The notes: generated from the letters alone by a model not told the origin. A DNA stretch of 64,000 nt from Henckelia pumila (GCF_033568475.1 NC_133123.1:106517228-106581227), one strand, 5' to 3'. Counted from the first letter of the stretch, positions 42,566 to 56,534 are shown. Translations and numbers: made by a program.

Positions 42566-44909
42566 CGCTGCTGTCCCTCATCTCAATCTCCGTCAGCCGC
42601 CTTCTCCGCCTCAATCCTTTGAACCCGCTGTTGTTGTGTTCTCTCTCACACCATCGCACCACCTTCACGTCCCTGGTTCGACAACCCGTTCATCCCGAAA
42701 GGCAATCTATGCGACGGTAACGTAGTTTCAAGTGCATCTAATGCAAAGACACGTTCGAATCCATTCTTTCTCACCATTTGAATCATATTACACTGTTTTT
42801 AATCTTGAGTGATCTGATATATGCTTGCATTTCAGTCTTGTTTGATTTTCATCATGGTTTTCACATTTTTATGGCTTGAGGGCTCGGTTTTGCATGGTTC
42901 TAGACCAGGGCTGGTTCGAACTGCTAGTCCACTGTTTAGGGTCTGAGATAGGGTCCTTAGGGTCAGGTTAGGGTGATGGTTGGACCATGGGAATGGCTGG
43001 ATAAGGGCTGAACGTGAAGAGTAAGGGCTAGACGCGCAGATTGCAAGGGAAGAAAGGGGCTCGTGTTGGACCTGTTGTGGCCTGGTTAGGTGCTAAGGGC
43101 TGGTCAGTCTGGACCTGTAGGGCCCTGGGGTGGTCCTGACGGCGAGGGCTTTGGCCAGGGGTGGCCTGGAGCTGGTCGGATAAAAGGAATAAAGGGGTGG
43201 GATGCGCGTGGTGAAAGGTTAAGGGGGCTACGGGTTTTGGTTTTTTGTGTTAGTTCGGGTCGGGCTCGAGTTTTTGGATCAGGGTCAGGTCTGAAATATA
43301 GTGGTTCAAGTTAGTTGAGTTCGGTTCCGGGTTATATTAGTTGGGCTTGAGTATTTTTAATTTAATAGATTTAAGAGTTTATTAAAGAATATATGGTCTT
43401 GGGTTAATTAATTTATTACTTGAGCTTAATTAATGATTTTATGTGAGACCATTAGTTTTTCATGTTCTTATTGACCTATGATAATTATTGGGCTAAGTCA
43501 TGTTGGGCTAGGTGATTAATTGGTCATACTATGTGTTAATGGGCTTAGATTTAAGTTAATGAGCTCAGTTAAGTTATTAATGAGCTTGAATAATTTATTG
43601 GGCTAAATTTAAGTTAATGGGTTAATCTAATGTGATAATGGACAAGTCTAGTAATTTATAGGCTTAAGCCTAAGTGATCAGCAGCTCAAACACGTCCTTG
43701 GAGAAAAATAAATGGTCCGTAAATATATATTTAATTCATGCATGAATTTTTATGATATATATAAGAATGATTTTTGAGAAAATAAATTAAATATATGTTT
43801 ACGGGAAAATTTTCATGAAATAAAGAAAGAATTAAGAATTTTTTAAGTTCATGCATCATGTAAGAAATTTTAATGTGAAGTTTAAGGGCATGTTAAGAAA
43901 AATAAAGTTTTTAAGGAAGTTGAACTGAAGGTGGAAAGTGATGCGGTTGGATACCGAGATACTAGGCTCGGTGACCTTCCTATTAATATTATGATGAGCT
44001 CATGATCCATCTGAGAGGACTGGTGAAGTGTCATAAGAGGTGGAGATCTCACCGCCACGTACGTTGGTTTTTATGATTGATCAATCGTTAAGTATGAGGC
44101 CCGACATGGATACAACCTGTTGAGTTTTAAGAATTTAATACATGTTATATTATGATAAGTATTAAGTATAAAGTTATAATGATAATGTTTACGATGAGAT
44201 ATGTTGATGTGATGATTAAGATGCAGCATTATTTAATGTTTTTAAGATCATTCATTTATAAGTTAAATTATTTATATTTTATAAGATGAGTGCTTGTATG
44301 TGGTTTCATGTTGTTATATAAGGATAGAACGTACTGAGTCTCTAGGCTCACTAGATTTAAATGGTGCAGGTGAGCATGATTATATTAATAAAGATGTTGT
44401 CCCCACTGGCCGTGAAGGCGTATGAGCATCCGAGCATCTAGTTCAGCCTGTGACCATTGGATGATACAGTTTTGAGGAAATCATGTTTTGAACAATATTT
44501 TATTTTCCACACATGTTAGAATTTATTCATGTTATAATTTCATGATTTGCATGAGTATGGAATATTTTTTCAGTATGCTTGGATTTTGGATTTTTACGAA
44601 TTTATGTTTAAGTTTGCATGAAATTTACGTATGCATGGGAGTTCTAAAGATATATGATTTTACGTATTTATGTTAGAGATTTTGCATGCATGTATTTTAT
44701 TATGTTTAAGTAAATAATTAAATTTGATTTTATTTAATGCATGTTATGTATTTTTATTTAACATAATATTTTATGGAAAATTATTTTAAGTATAATATAT
44801 ATATGTGTGGTCATCTATATATATATATATATAGTATTATTGTTATTTTAAAGTAAAGAAATAAAATAAAGTATTTAAAAAAAATTCAGTAGTAGTTTGG
44901 ATCGTTTTA
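42566..44909 (+). repeat. LTR 1, copy 2 (cut by gap)
   Basis: Counterpart of 28553-30886, including ~110 bp of the C-rich upstream segment. Relative to copy 1 it has several single-base insertions at 43080-43200. The PBS tggtatcagagt follows at 44912-44923. Confidence 0.85.
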
Positions 44910-45135
44910 ATTGGTATCAGAGTCATGTTCCTTGGAGGGTGAGTAGCTTGCTATGTGGAGCTCAGAAACCGCACTGTCAGTCTGTGAGTTTTAAAGTGTT
45001 TTTAATTATGTTTTTCGTATGAGACACATGATTTATGTTTTCAGTGATTTATGTTATGAATTAGTTATGAAAAATTTAAGTTAAAAATCTTAGTTATGCA
45101 TGGCGGTTACGTGTGGAATTTATGGGAATTACAAT

Positions 45136-46206
45136 ATGCCTCCAAGAAGAGCTACACGTCAGACTAACAGCGAGGATGCCGATTCGGAGGGCAATGCGCC
45201 AGAAGGATCTCGTGGGAATCCACCTCCACCACCAGCACTTACACCATTCGAGAGGGCCAGTGTTGACATGCTGGCAGAGATTACACAGTTACGATAATCA
45301 GGCTGGGTAGCCTAAGAAGTCCCACGAAGATGATGTGGCTGAGAGGTTATGCAAGCAGGGACAGAAGGAGTTTGGGGGAACCACTGATCCAATTGTTGCT
45401 AAGGAGTGGATTCGTTCATTGGAGGCTATGCGTATATGGGGTTGAAAGATACTGACAAAGTTCTTTGTGCCATCTATATGCTGAACAACGATGTCGTTGT
45501 TTGGTGGGAGGGCGCAGTGATTGGCTTGGATTTGACTACATGGACTTGGGAGAACTTCAAGAAGACATTCTTCGATAATTATTTCACTGAGGATGTGCGC
45601 AGTCAGTTGGTCCGTGGTTTCATGAGTCTCCGACAGGGAGACAAGTCTGTTGCAGAGTTCGTGAAACGGTTGAGCTTGGGTGCCACTTCCTGCCCAAGAT
45701 CTCTAAGGACGAGAAGGAGAAGCTAAGACATTTCACAGATGGCTTGAGGTTCGATATCAAGCATGATGCGTATATGGCGGACGTGACGAACTACAAGGCA
45801 GCAGTTAACAGGTATTTTCGGTCGGAGAAAGGAAGGAAGGAAATGCAGGCGGACAATCAGAGGAAGAGACAGCTTCGGCAGTTGTCTAGCGATCAGTCTT
45901 CGCAGCAGCCAGTGAAAAAGACCATTTACTGGGCCTTCAGAGGGCTCAAATCCTCCAAGGCAGCAGCAGCAGGGGGCTGTCGCCCCTAGCACTGGAGTGC
46001 TACCTGTATGTCAGAAGTGCTAGAGATCCCATCTTGGATCGTGTACGGCTGGATCCGACAAGTCTTTTAATTGCAAGGATCCTGGACATGTTATGGTGAG
46101 CTGTCCTAAAAAGAGGAATGCCACGAGGCATGTCTATGTGATGCAGGCAAAGAAGGCAAATCCGGATACTTCTCGTATCTCGAGTAATCTTAATTTACAT
46201 ATTTAA
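45136..46206 (+). pseudogene. gypsy gag 1, copy 2
   Basis: Same start, deletions and stops as gag 1 at 31113. One additional A in the run after cagtg (about 45913) shifts the frame before the zinc-knuckle region, so the tail reads PVKKTIYWAF instead of PVKRPFTGPS. The PPT gaggggagaat lies at 46302-46312. Confidence 0.87.
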
Positions 46207-46312
46207 AAAAATTTACAATTAGAATGGTTAATTAGGATTTGCATGTGTACTTTTTTCTATCCAGCACTTGCTTGAGTTTGGAGGACGAAATTCCGTTTTA
46301 TGAGGGGAGAAT

Positions 46313-49176
46313 TGTAACGCTCGGAAATTCGTTACGTAAACCCGCATTTAATACTAGGAAATTTAATGATTTAAAATAAATAAAAAGGGGATAAATGATT
46401 TTTATGTGCTATTATGTGAATTATGTGATTTATTTGCATGATTTAAATGTTATTTTAGGATTTAACCCGCTATTATGAATTTTATGAATTTCTTTGATAA
46501 AGGTTATTTTGCGATCGCGTAGACAGGACCGTGAATGAACGAGATAAAGGTTTTCATCCAAAATTCATAACTAGGATTTTTAAGAGTTATAAATTATTTT
46601 TTTAAGATTTTATTTTTAGAAATTAAGAGTTAATATATATATACATATGTATGTATAGAAGACAATTTTTCACAAAAAGAAGCCATTTTAAGGGCTTTTA
46701 AAATATTTTCAAAAGCCCATACTTATATATTACGAAAATTATAAGTTTTTAATCTGATAATTAGTGGGATTAAGTTTTTTTTCACTTAGTTTAAATTATA
46801 GTTGAGCCCAACCCATTAAACATACAAATATATATATCATATATTAAGCCCCATTCTTCTCCATCATCACGTGAACACCTTCTCAGCCGCCTACATCAGA
46901 TTTCACAGCCTCCATACACACACTCACACACAATTTAACGTAAAGTTTGAGAAATATCGAAGGTTTGATGCCCTGTTATTCTCGGAAGGCGATCTCTGCG
47001 ATGGTAACATAGTTTCAAGTGAATCTAACGCAAAGGCACGTTCAAATCCCTTCTAGCTCACCATTTGAATCATATTACACTGTTTTTAATCTTGAGTGAT
47101 TTGATATATGCTTGCGTTTCAGTCTTGTTTGATGTTCATCATGGTTTTCACGTTTTTATTGCTTGAGGGCTCGGTTTTGCATGGTTCTAGACTAGGGCTA
47201 GTTCGAACTGCTAGTCCACTGTTTAGGGTCTGAGATAGGGTCCTTAGGGTCAGGTTAGGGTGATGGTTTGACCATGGGAATGGCACGATAAGGGCTGAAC
47301 GTGAGGAGTAAGGGCTGGACGCGCAGATTGCAAGGGAAGAAGGGGGCTCCTGTTTGACCTATGGTGAACTGGTTCGAGCAAGGGGCTGGTTAGTTAGGAC
47401 CGGTAGGACCCTGGAGTGGTCCTGCTGGTGGGGCTCCGGCCAGGGGTGTCCGGAGCTGGGCGGCCGAAAGGGATGAAGGGGGGCTGCGCGTGGTAAAGGG
47501 TTAAGGGGGCTAGGGTTTTGGTTTGTTGTGTTAGTTCGGGACGGGCTCGGGTTTTGTGTCCGGTCGGGTCAAAAATATAGTGTGTCAAGTTAGTTGAGTC
47601 TGGGTTTGGGTCTGGGTCTGGGTCTGGGTCTGGGTTTGGGTCTGGGTCTGGGTCTGGGTTATATTATTTGGGCTCGGGTATTTTTAATTTAATTGATTAA
47701 GATTTTATTTAAGAATAAATGGGCTTGGCTTAATTAATTTATTACTTGAGCTTAATTAATTATTTTAAGTGAGCCCATTAGTTTTTCATGGGCCTATTGA
47801 CCTAAGAGAATTATTGGGCTAAGTCATGTTGGGCTAGGTGATTAATGGGTCATACTAGGTGTTAATGGGCTAGATTAAGTTAATGAGTTCAGTTTAGTTA
47901 TTTATGGGCTTCAATAATTTATTGGGCTAAAATTAAGTTAGTGGGTCAGTCTAATGTGATAATGGACTAGTCTAGCAATTTATGGGCTTAAGTCTATGTG
48001 GTCAGCAGCTCGAACACGTCCTTGGAGAAAAATAAATGGTCCGCAAATATATATTTAATTCATGCATGTATTTGAGAAAATAAATTAAATATATATTTAC
48101 CAGCGAATTTTCATGAAATAAAGAAAGAATGAAGAATTTTTAAGTTCATGCATCATGTAAGAATTTTTAATGTGAAGTTTAAGGGCATGTTAAGAAAAAT
48201 AAAGTTTTTAAGGAAGTTGAAGTGAAGGTAGAAAGTGAATGTGGTTGGAGGCCGGGATATCGGGCCCGGTGACCTTCCTGTTATTGTTATGATGAGCATA
48301 TGGATCCACCTGAGAGGGATGATCAAGTGGCATAAGAGGTGAAGATCGCACAGCCACGTACGTTAGTTTTTATAATTGATCAATCGTTATGTATGAGGCC
48401 ACCGACATAGATGCAACCTGTTCAGTTTTAAAAATTTAAGAAATGTCATATTATGATAAGTATTAAGTATAAAGTTATGATGATATTTCTTACGATGGGA
48501 TATGTTGATGTGATGATTAAGATGCAACATTATGTAATGTTTAAAAGATCATGCATGTATAAGTTTTATTTATGATATTTTATAAGATGAGTGCTTGTAT
48601 GTGGTTTTATGTTGTTATATAAGGGTAGATTTAAATGATGCAGGTGAGAATTAGTATATTAATGAAGACGTAGTCCCAACTGGCCGTGAAGGCGTATGAG
48701 CGTCCGAGCATCTAGTTCAGCCTGTGACCATTGGATGATACAGTTTTGAGGAAATCATGTTTTAAACAATATTTTATTTTCCGCACATGTTAGAATTTAT
48801 TCATGCTTTAATTTCAAGATTTGCATGAGTATGGAATATTTTAAGTATGCTTGGATTTTGGATTTTACGAAATTATGTTTAATTTTGCATGAGATTTATG
48901 TATGCATAGAAATTCTAACGATATATGATTTTACGTATTTATGTTAGGGATTTTGCATGCATGTATTTTATTAAGTTTAAGTATATAATTTAATTTGATT
49001 TTTTTAAGTGCATGTGATGCATTTTTGTTTTGTATAATATTTTATGTAAAATTAGTTTAAGTATAGTATATATATGTATGGGCATATATATGTATATATA
49101 GTATAATTATTATTTTAAAGTAAATAAATAGAATAAATTATTTTAAAAAAATTCAGTAGTATTTTGGGTCGTTTCA
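46313..49176 (+). repeat. LTR 2, copy 2 (2864 bp)
   Basis: Counterpart of 32289-35154. SNPs include tatgtgaattatg for tatatgaattatg and cagatttcacagcc for cagattttacagcc. The hexamer tract is at about 47600-47660. The PBS tggtatcagatc follows at 49179-49190. Confidence 0.88.
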
Positions 49177-49407
49177 ATTGGTATCAGATCCATGGTCTTT
49201 GGAGGGTGACTAGCCTGCTACGTGGAGCTCAGAAACCGCACTGTCATTCCGTGAGTTTTAAAGTGTTTTTAATTATGTTTTTACGTATGGGACACATGAT
49301 TTATGTTTTCAGTGATTTAAGTTACAAAAATTTAAGTTACGAAAATTTTAAGTTAAAAATCTTAGTTATGCATGTTGGTTACGTGTGGAATTTATGGGAA
49401 TTGCAGT

Positions 49408-50483
49408 ATGCCTCTAAGAAGAGCTACATGTCAGACTAACAACGAGGATGCCGATCCAGAGGGCAATGGACCAGAAGGTGCTCTGGGAATCCACCACCAC
49501 CAGTAGCACTTACATCAATCGAGAGTACCAGTGTTGACATGCTGGCAGGGATTACACGGTTACTCGATAGTCACGCTGGGCATCCTAAGAAGTCCCACGA
49601 AGAAGATGTAGCTGAGAGGTTCCAGAAGCAGGGACCGAATGAGTTCTGGGGAACCACTGATCCACTTGTTGCTAGGGAGTGGATTTTCTCATTGGAGACC
49701 ATATATGTGTATATGGGGTTGCAGGATACTGACAACGTTTGTTGTGCAATATATATGCTGAAAGAAGATGCCGCTCTTTGGTGGGAGGGCGCAGTGATTG
49801 GCTTGGATTTGACAGCATTGACTTGGGAGAACTTCAAGAACACCTTTTTCGAGAAGTATTTCACTGAGGATGTGCACAGTCAGTTGGTCCGTGATTTCAT
49901 GAGTCTTCGACAGGGAGACAAGTCTGTTGTAGAGTTCGAGAAATGGTTTGAGCGTGGGTGCCACTTCGTGCCCATGATTGCTAAGGACGAGAAGGAGAAG
50001 TTGAGACATTTCACAGATGGCTTGAGGTATGATATCAAGAATGACGTGTATATGGAGGTCGTGATGACCTACAAGGCAGAAGTTAACAGGGCTTTTTGGT
50101 TAGAGAAAGGATGAATGGAAATGCAAGCAAACAATCAGAGGAAGAGACAGCTTAAGCAGCATTTTGGTGATCAGTCTTCGCAGTAGCCAGCGAAGAGACT
50201 ATTTACTGGGCCATCGAAGGGCCCAAATCCTCCAAGGCAGCAGCAGCAGGGGGCTGTCACCCCTAGCACCGGAATGCTACCTCTATGTCAGAAGTGCCAG
50301 AGATCCCATCCAGGACCGTGTATTGCTGGATCCGGCAAATGTTGTCATTGCAAGGAGCCTGGACATGTTATGCTGAAATGTCCTAAGAAGAGGAATGCCA
50401 CGGGGCATGTCTATGTGATGCAGGCAGACAAGGCAGATCCGGATACTTCTCGCATCTCGGGTAATCTTAATTTACGTCTTTAA
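49408..50483 (+). pseudogene. gypsy gag 2, copy 2
   Basis: The coding sequence appears identical to gag 2 at 35386-36461, with the same 1-nt deletion, the same two nonsense codons (TGA 50112-50114, TAG 50184-50186) and the same C-terminus at ISGNLNLRL. The PPT ggggggagaat lies at 50566-50576. Confidence 0.88.
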
Positions 50484-50576
50484 AAATTTTAACAAGTAGA
50501 ATGGTTAATTAGTATTTTCATGTGTACTTGTTTCTATCCGGCACTCGATTCAATTTCGAGTTTAAGGGGGGAGAAT

Positions 50577-51362
50577 TGTAACGCCCGAAAATTTGTTACG
50601 TAAACCCGTATGCATAACTAGGGAATTTAATGATTTAAAAAAAATAAAAAGGGGTTAAATGATTTTTATGTGCTATTATGTGAATTATGTATTTATTTGC
50701 ATGATTTCAATGTTATTTTAGCATTTAACCCGTTATTATGAAATTTATGAATTTCTTTGATAAAGGTAATTTTGCGATCGCGTAGACGGGACAGTGGACA
50801 AATGAGATAAAGGTTTTCATCCAAAATTCATGACTAGGATTTTCAAGAGTTATAAATTATTATTTTATGATTTTATTTTTATAAAATATGAGTTAGTATA
50901 TATATATATATGTATAGAAGCCAATTTTTCACAAAAATAAGCCATTTTAAGGGCTTTTAAAATGTTTTCAAAATCCCATACTTATATATTATGAAAATTA
51001 TAAGTTTTTAATCTGATAATTAGTGGGCTTAAGTATTTTTTAACTTAGTTTAATTTATTAATTGAGCCCAACCCATTAAACATACAAATACATATCAAAT
51101 ATTAAGCCTCATTCTTCCCCATAATCACGTGAACACCTTCTCAGCCGCCTCCATCAGATTTCACATCCTCCATACACACACTCACACACACTTTAACGTA
51201 AATTTTGAGAAATCTCGAAGGTTCGACGCCCTGTATGCCTCGGAAGGCGATCTACACGACGGTAACGTAGTTTCAAGTGAATCTAACGCAAAGGCACGTT
51301 CGAATACTTCTTGCTCACTATTTGAATAATATTACACTATTTTCAATCTTGAGTGATCTGAT
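50577..51362 (+). repeat. LTR 3 truncated, copy 2
   Basis: Counterpart of 36555-37338 with the same abrupt junction to pol after gatctgat. Confidence 0.87.
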
Positions 51363-52775
51363 GCGCTCAGCCATAAGGTTTATGTTAGTGCCCTTCATAC
51401 TAGTGCGGTATCCAGTGTTGTTCACGAGTGGTGCTCTTTGGGTTTCACTTTTCGCCACAAGAGAGATCAGCAGTGGATTTGAGTATTTTTAGTGTTAGCT
51501 GAGCCAACATTGTTTGCGCATATCCAAGGAATTCATCTTTCTGATCCGAAGACACAAAAGTTAGCCCGGCTTGCTCAGGGAGACAACACCTATGGTTTCC
51601 ATTTTCAGTCTGATGGTTTGTTGTGTTTGTCTGGTAGAGCGGTTGTGCCTGATGATTCTTCTTTGCATGAGGAAATATTTTCTCAAGCTCATCGTAGTAG
51701 ATTCACCGTACACCCAGACGGTGCTGAGATGTACAAGGACCTACGCACGAGATTCTAGTGGAAAGAAATGAAGCTCAATGTTTACCAATATGTTTCGTGA
51801 TGTCTTGTTTGTCAGCTGGTTAAGGCGGAGCATCGTCGATCGGGTGGTCTGATTCATAGTTTGGAAATTCCGGAATGGAAGTGGGAGCATGTGACGATGG
51901 ATTTTTTTACCCACTTGCCGATGTCTTCCAAGTAGTGTGATGTCATTTGGGTTGTGGTGTACAGATTGTTCAAGTCTGCTCATTTCCTCTCGTACAATCG
52001 CGACTTTAGTTTTGATCGCATGGCAAGATTGTACATCCAGGAGATTGTGCATTTGCATGGAGTGCCGCTATGTATTGTCAGTGATTGAGATCCGAGTTTC
52101 ACCTCACGAAGTTTTCAGCGAGCCTTGGGTACCACCTTGAGTCTCAGCACAACGTATCATCTAGAGATCGACGGTCAGTCCGAGAGAACTATTCGAACAT
52201 TAGAGGATATGCTGAGGGCTTCAGTGATGGATTTTGGGTTATCCGAGCAAGATCATCTACCGATGATAGAGTTCGCTTATAACAATAACTATCATCGCAG
52301 TATCGACATGGCACCGTTTGAGGCTCTTTATGGTCACCATTGTCGAACAGCCTTATTTTGGGATGAAGTAGGGGAAATACAGGTTGAGAGACCAGAGTTG
52401 TTTCAGTAGATTGTGGATAAAGTTGAATTGATCAAGAAGAGGGTCAAGACTGCACAGGATCGGCAAGCCAGCTATGCCAACACTAAGCGCAGACCTTTAC
52501 ACTTTGAGTCAGGGGAGCATGTTTTCTTGCGATTTTCACCTTTCCAAAAGGTGATGATATTTGGTCTCAAGGAAAAGTTAGCGCCAAGGTTCATTGGTCT
52601 GTTTGAGATCTTGGAGAAGGTCGGAGATGTGGTTTACTGTTTGGCGTTACCACCGTATATTTCCAGCATTCACAACGTGTTCCATGTGTCATTACTTCGT
52701 CAGTACATTGCAGGTGAGTTGCACAGTCTGGATGATCTGATCGTGTCTGGATCAGTAGATATGGATTTTATTTGA
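51363..52775 (+). pseudogene. gypsy integrase fragment, copy 2
   Basis: Same five nonsense codons as 37339-38752. The T-run near 52692 is one base shorter, so the last 120 codons (52413-52775) stay in one frame through VFHVSLLRQYIAGEL, which shows the original reading. Confidence 0.9.
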
Positions 52776-52856
52776 CAACTCATGGAGATCGAACGATCCG
52801 AACGTATTACTTAAACAGTAACGTCACAACGATGGATGTGTTCGGAGGGGGTTAAT

Positions 52857-53990
52857 TGGGGTGATCGGACGATCCGATAGCATGGATCGCACCATCCGAT
52901 CTATTCCTATAAATAAGGGTCGAGAGCCCCCATTTCCACTTGCACCATTTCCTCTCCTCTCTCTTTCTTTCTCGGTTTTAGGGACTTTTAAGCATCTTAT
53001 TGGAGGGCCGGGACTGGCGGGGCGCTGCAGAGATATTAGAGGAGCAATGCCTAAATTTTGAGGCAGTCGCCATCAACAAGTTGATGACGGACGAAGGTAT
53101 AAAACTGGATCCCTATAGAGATTAGGGAGTATGTAATTGTTTAGTTAAGGCTTTTAGAGTATTATAAGTGATATGGTGATTATTGCTTATAGGCTTGGAT
53201 TTTGAGTACATGGACTTCTAGATTGCTATGGTGCTTGAGTTTTCTGGATAGAGGTATGGACGTATTATACGAGATACCAGGTTGAATATACATGTATTAT
53301 GTTTACATGTTTTCTATGGCATTTTTTATATGCATTGATATTATGATGCATGCATGAATATTTTGAGCTTTATGCCTTGATTTGCATTGTCGTAGTAGGG
53401 GTCGCTCAGTCCCGTATTTTTAGTGGATGGATACCATGGATTTGGGTCCGGATATATCCAAAATTTTATTCTATGGGAGGCACCTCCTGATGCGACGGCT
53501 CAACATGCTACATACCATGGCGCTTTGACTGATCAGTCTTCTTGATAGGTTTTCTAGTACCCGTCATATTGCATGTGCATGCATGGTATATTTATATTCG
53601 TACTTCTGTACCGAGCGTTTCATTCTCACGTCTGTAGTATTTGGTGTTGGAGACCCTATTCTATAGGGAATGGCTTAGGTTGGACGGACCCGAAGGTAGC
53701 AGTCGTTAAGCTGCAGTGGTTCTGTTGTTTTGCCCGTTTCTGTATCAGGTTGTTAGATTTGGATTTTAGTGTTTTTCATTCGATGGGATTGTAAAATATT
53801 ATTCGATTTTATCCTGGTTGTTCTGCCGGTGATTTTTTATTTATGTTTTAAGTTTCTGCTAGATTTAATTATTTGCGTTTTAAGATTTAATTGCATGCAA
53901 AAGACTCTGTTAGTAGTTGATTCCGATTTGGTTCCCTACCGATCCCATCAACTGATATCAAAGAAGTCTACCACCAAACCGATCCCATCA
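52857..53990 (+). repeat. probable LTR, copy 2
   Basis: Counterpart of 38834-39968, with TATAAATA at 52908-52915 and the same upstream GATCG...GATCCGA boxes (from about 52787). The PBS-like tggcatcagagcg lies at 53993-54005. Confidence 0.5.
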
Positions 53991-54037
53991 AGTGGCATCA
54001 GAGCGAGGTTACTTCTCTTCTCAGAACATTATTTCAA

Positions 54038-54807
54038 ATGGCTTCTTTGAGTGAGATCGCCAAGAGCTTCTGGTACACCACTGTGGACAACTGCACGGCC
54101 AAGACTATTGAGACGGGCACTACGGCTAAGAATCTTTGGAAGCAGTTGATCAAGCTTGGCGAGAGGAAATAAAAACTAAAGAGAGCTAGAGTCCATTAAT
54201 TGAGCTTATTGAAGAACCCTGCTGATCAGATAGATCCACAAATAAAGATGAAGAGAGCATCTTCATGGCTCATTATGATCAACCATCCATCAGTGAGCGA
54301 GCATCAAAACAATCTTCCACAAGTGGACATGTATTCGAATTTAACTCCAATAATTTTTCACGAGAGAAGTTAGCTAAAGTACTTCATGACATGACTAATG
54401 AGTACCAAAGACTGTTCTTAGCATTTGAGGAAGTCAAAGAAAAGCAAAATGAACTACCAGACAGCTCAACTGAACCCGACTGGGAAATGTCAGTCGAGAA
54501 GATCAATCTAAAGGAAGAGATTGTTAAGCTCGGGACTGAAAATGATAAGTTACAAGTTGAGAGTCAGCAGTTAAAATCAAAAAATCTAAGGCTGGCTGAA
54601 TTGATTCAAACTTGGAATAAGTCCTCTGTTTCTATAACTGAGATACAGGAGTCACAAAAGCATGTTGGAGACAAGACTGGTCTCGGATTTTTGAACAATG
54701 ACTGTCTTGTTGAGTCTAGTACTCAACCAAAACTGGACATATGCAAAGGAAAATATATTCACTTTGTCAAATCCAGTTTGCTACATGAACAGAGTTTTGG
54801 CAGATGA
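54038..54807 (+). pseudogene. copia gag relic, copy 2
   Basis: Counterpart of 40016-40786. The second piece (54265-54807) is a single 180-codon frame through the coiled coil and the TGLGF block, because the extra A of copy 1 is absent. It is still only a fragment, with no pol. Confidence 0.6.
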
Positions 54808-56509
54808 ACAGAGTAGTCTTGAACTACAAAACTTGAAATCTTCGAACAATGTCCGGAAGTTTGGAATGGGATATGTGCCACAGAGCTCTTGTGTAAGGCA
54901 AGACTGAAAATCCAGTCAAACCGACCACATCTTGATGACTGGACAACACAACCGTAGACCGTAAGAAAATCTTGTTCAAAGAAGATATATGTGAACTTAT
55001 GACGTGGAAAAGATGAAATCCCACACTACTTAACTAGCATATTCACGAACACATCACCACAACACAATGCATATAATACACGTAACCCACAATTCAGTTC
55101 ATATTATTTACCTCACCAGCACACAAAACACAAGGAACAAACCATATGGAAATACATTCAATGATGGATCAGTTCGGTTAATAAAAGTTTGAATTCCTAA
55201 AGGACTAGTTCATCGAGGACTCACGTAGACTTGGGTACCATAGTCTAGTTTGATTTTGTTTTTACATGTGACAAGAACCGAAGAAGTCAATAAATCAGTT
55301 CGGCATGAGCGAAATTGATCAAATATAAAATAAAACTGATATAATACCCAAAATTGAGATTTTATAGAAAACTAGTTTAGAGGTAAACTGAAGTGAGGGG
55401 GAACTTCAGTATTGAATTATTTACAAAGAGTTGCTGATCAGGCTGAATACTTCATAAAATCCTTAAGACAAAAACTAAATAAAATATCTTGATTCATGAC
55501 TAAGCTTTCTTATCCTTGTCTTTTAAATTTAAGCATTAATTAGTTTTATTATTTCAATTTTCTTCGTGACTGTTGATATGTTTATGCAATGTTAGGTTTG
55601 ATCATTCGTAAGTAATACTTTGCATGAATTGAAATAACTAGAACAACATAGCAAATCAGTAATAGACTATATTTATAATTGATATTTTTCAATATCTATT
55701 TCCACTTTACTGCCATAATCCAGTAGCTCATCCAGGTGCCCAGTTCACCTGTAGATGCCTCCAAAAATTCTGTAGTAGAGTAGTTCTTGTTCAGAGTCTG
55801 ACGCTCTTTCATGAGCATCAGGAGGAAACACCTAAAAAACTGAAGATGTCTTCAGAATTGGAAGTACCAAGTCGTTGCTTATATTTCATCATCCTATTGT
55901 CTTCAACTTGAGGAAGAGGAGCAGCCATGAGAGACTGCAACCTCTTCACCTTAGTCTTGATGGATTCCGTCTTCACAAAGACGATGTTTTCGTATTTCTT
56001 CTTTTGTGCTTTTAGACTGGCCTCTGAGTCCTTGATTTGAGCTGATCATATACCTGCCATTTTGATACTATGACAAAATTCAGGGAATATGTATCTCTTT
56101 TATAAATATATTCTAAGCATATGAAAAGTCTCACACATGCTCACTGTTTTCTATAAAACTTTCAGGTATTCTTGAGAATATGAAGAGGCAACATGATCCC
56201 TAGTACAAGTCCATCAAATGGAATCATTATTTAAGGAGGAACAAAGACGTGTTACAGAGATCAGTCGAGTACTAATAAATTTTTCTTCAAGAAAAAAAAA
56301 TATATCATTCATTAAGGGGGAATGCAATATTCACAAAAAGAAGAGAAATTGTTTTAGAAGAAACATGTTGAATGACTAGAGATACAAAGCTGAGAGCATT
56401 CTTTCAGTAGGAAGAACTGAAGAGCAGTCGAGTGCTTCAACTGCCGATGTACTTGAAGAACAGAGTTTGCCCGTAGATGAAGCTACATGCTAAGAGTTTT
56501 ACCAACACC
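54808..56509. other. decayed copia-relic interior, copy 2, no gene seen
   Basis: Counterpart of 40787-42465 plus 65 bp of unique sequence. The antisense frame of copy 1 is broken here (about 55696-55976). The segment 56150-56440 differs from copy 1 by many short deletions in homopolymers, as in unpolished long-read contig ends. Confidence 0.6.
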
Positions 56510-56523
56510 AAAAAAGGGAAAAT
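56510..56523 (+). promoter_or_regulatory. copia relic PPT before its 3' LTR
   Basis: The purine run aaaaaagggaaaat follows ccaacacc. Plant SIRE-like copia elements often show this ccaaaaagggggagat arrangement directly before the LTR start. Confidence 0.65.
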
Positions 56524-56534
56524 TATTGGAATAT
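56524..56534 (+). repeat. start of copia relic 3' LTR, split by Athila-type element
   Basis: tattggaatat fits an LTR start TGTTGGAATAT with a G-to-A change. The sequence resumes at 63240 after a duplicated aatat. Only 11 bp are left of the insertion. Confidence 0.55.
56530..56534. repeat. target-site duplication aatat, left
   Basis: It is identical to 63240-63244 and flanks element B exactly. Confidence 0.93.

Larger units (their letters stand above)
42566..56444. repeat. 14-kb duplicated block, copy 2 (right of gap)
   Basis: It is the near-identical counterpart of 28553-42465, starting at the first base after the gap. Excess 1-2 bp indels cluster near the contig end (43080-43200), and more at 56150-56440. 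This copy continues past the duplicated part into unique sequence at 56445. Confidence 0.97.

Noticed and set aside
53769..54050. 93-codon hydrophobic frame before the copia relic
   Set aside because: It runs through the probable LTR end and PBS-like site and is low complexity. An envelope-like protein is not supported.
28553..56444. A true segmental tandem duplication
   Set aside because: The duplicate edges coincide exactly with the N gap, and the differences are SNPs and homopolymer indels. Unmerged contig ends or two haplotypes explain this more simply, so I report it as an assembly question.
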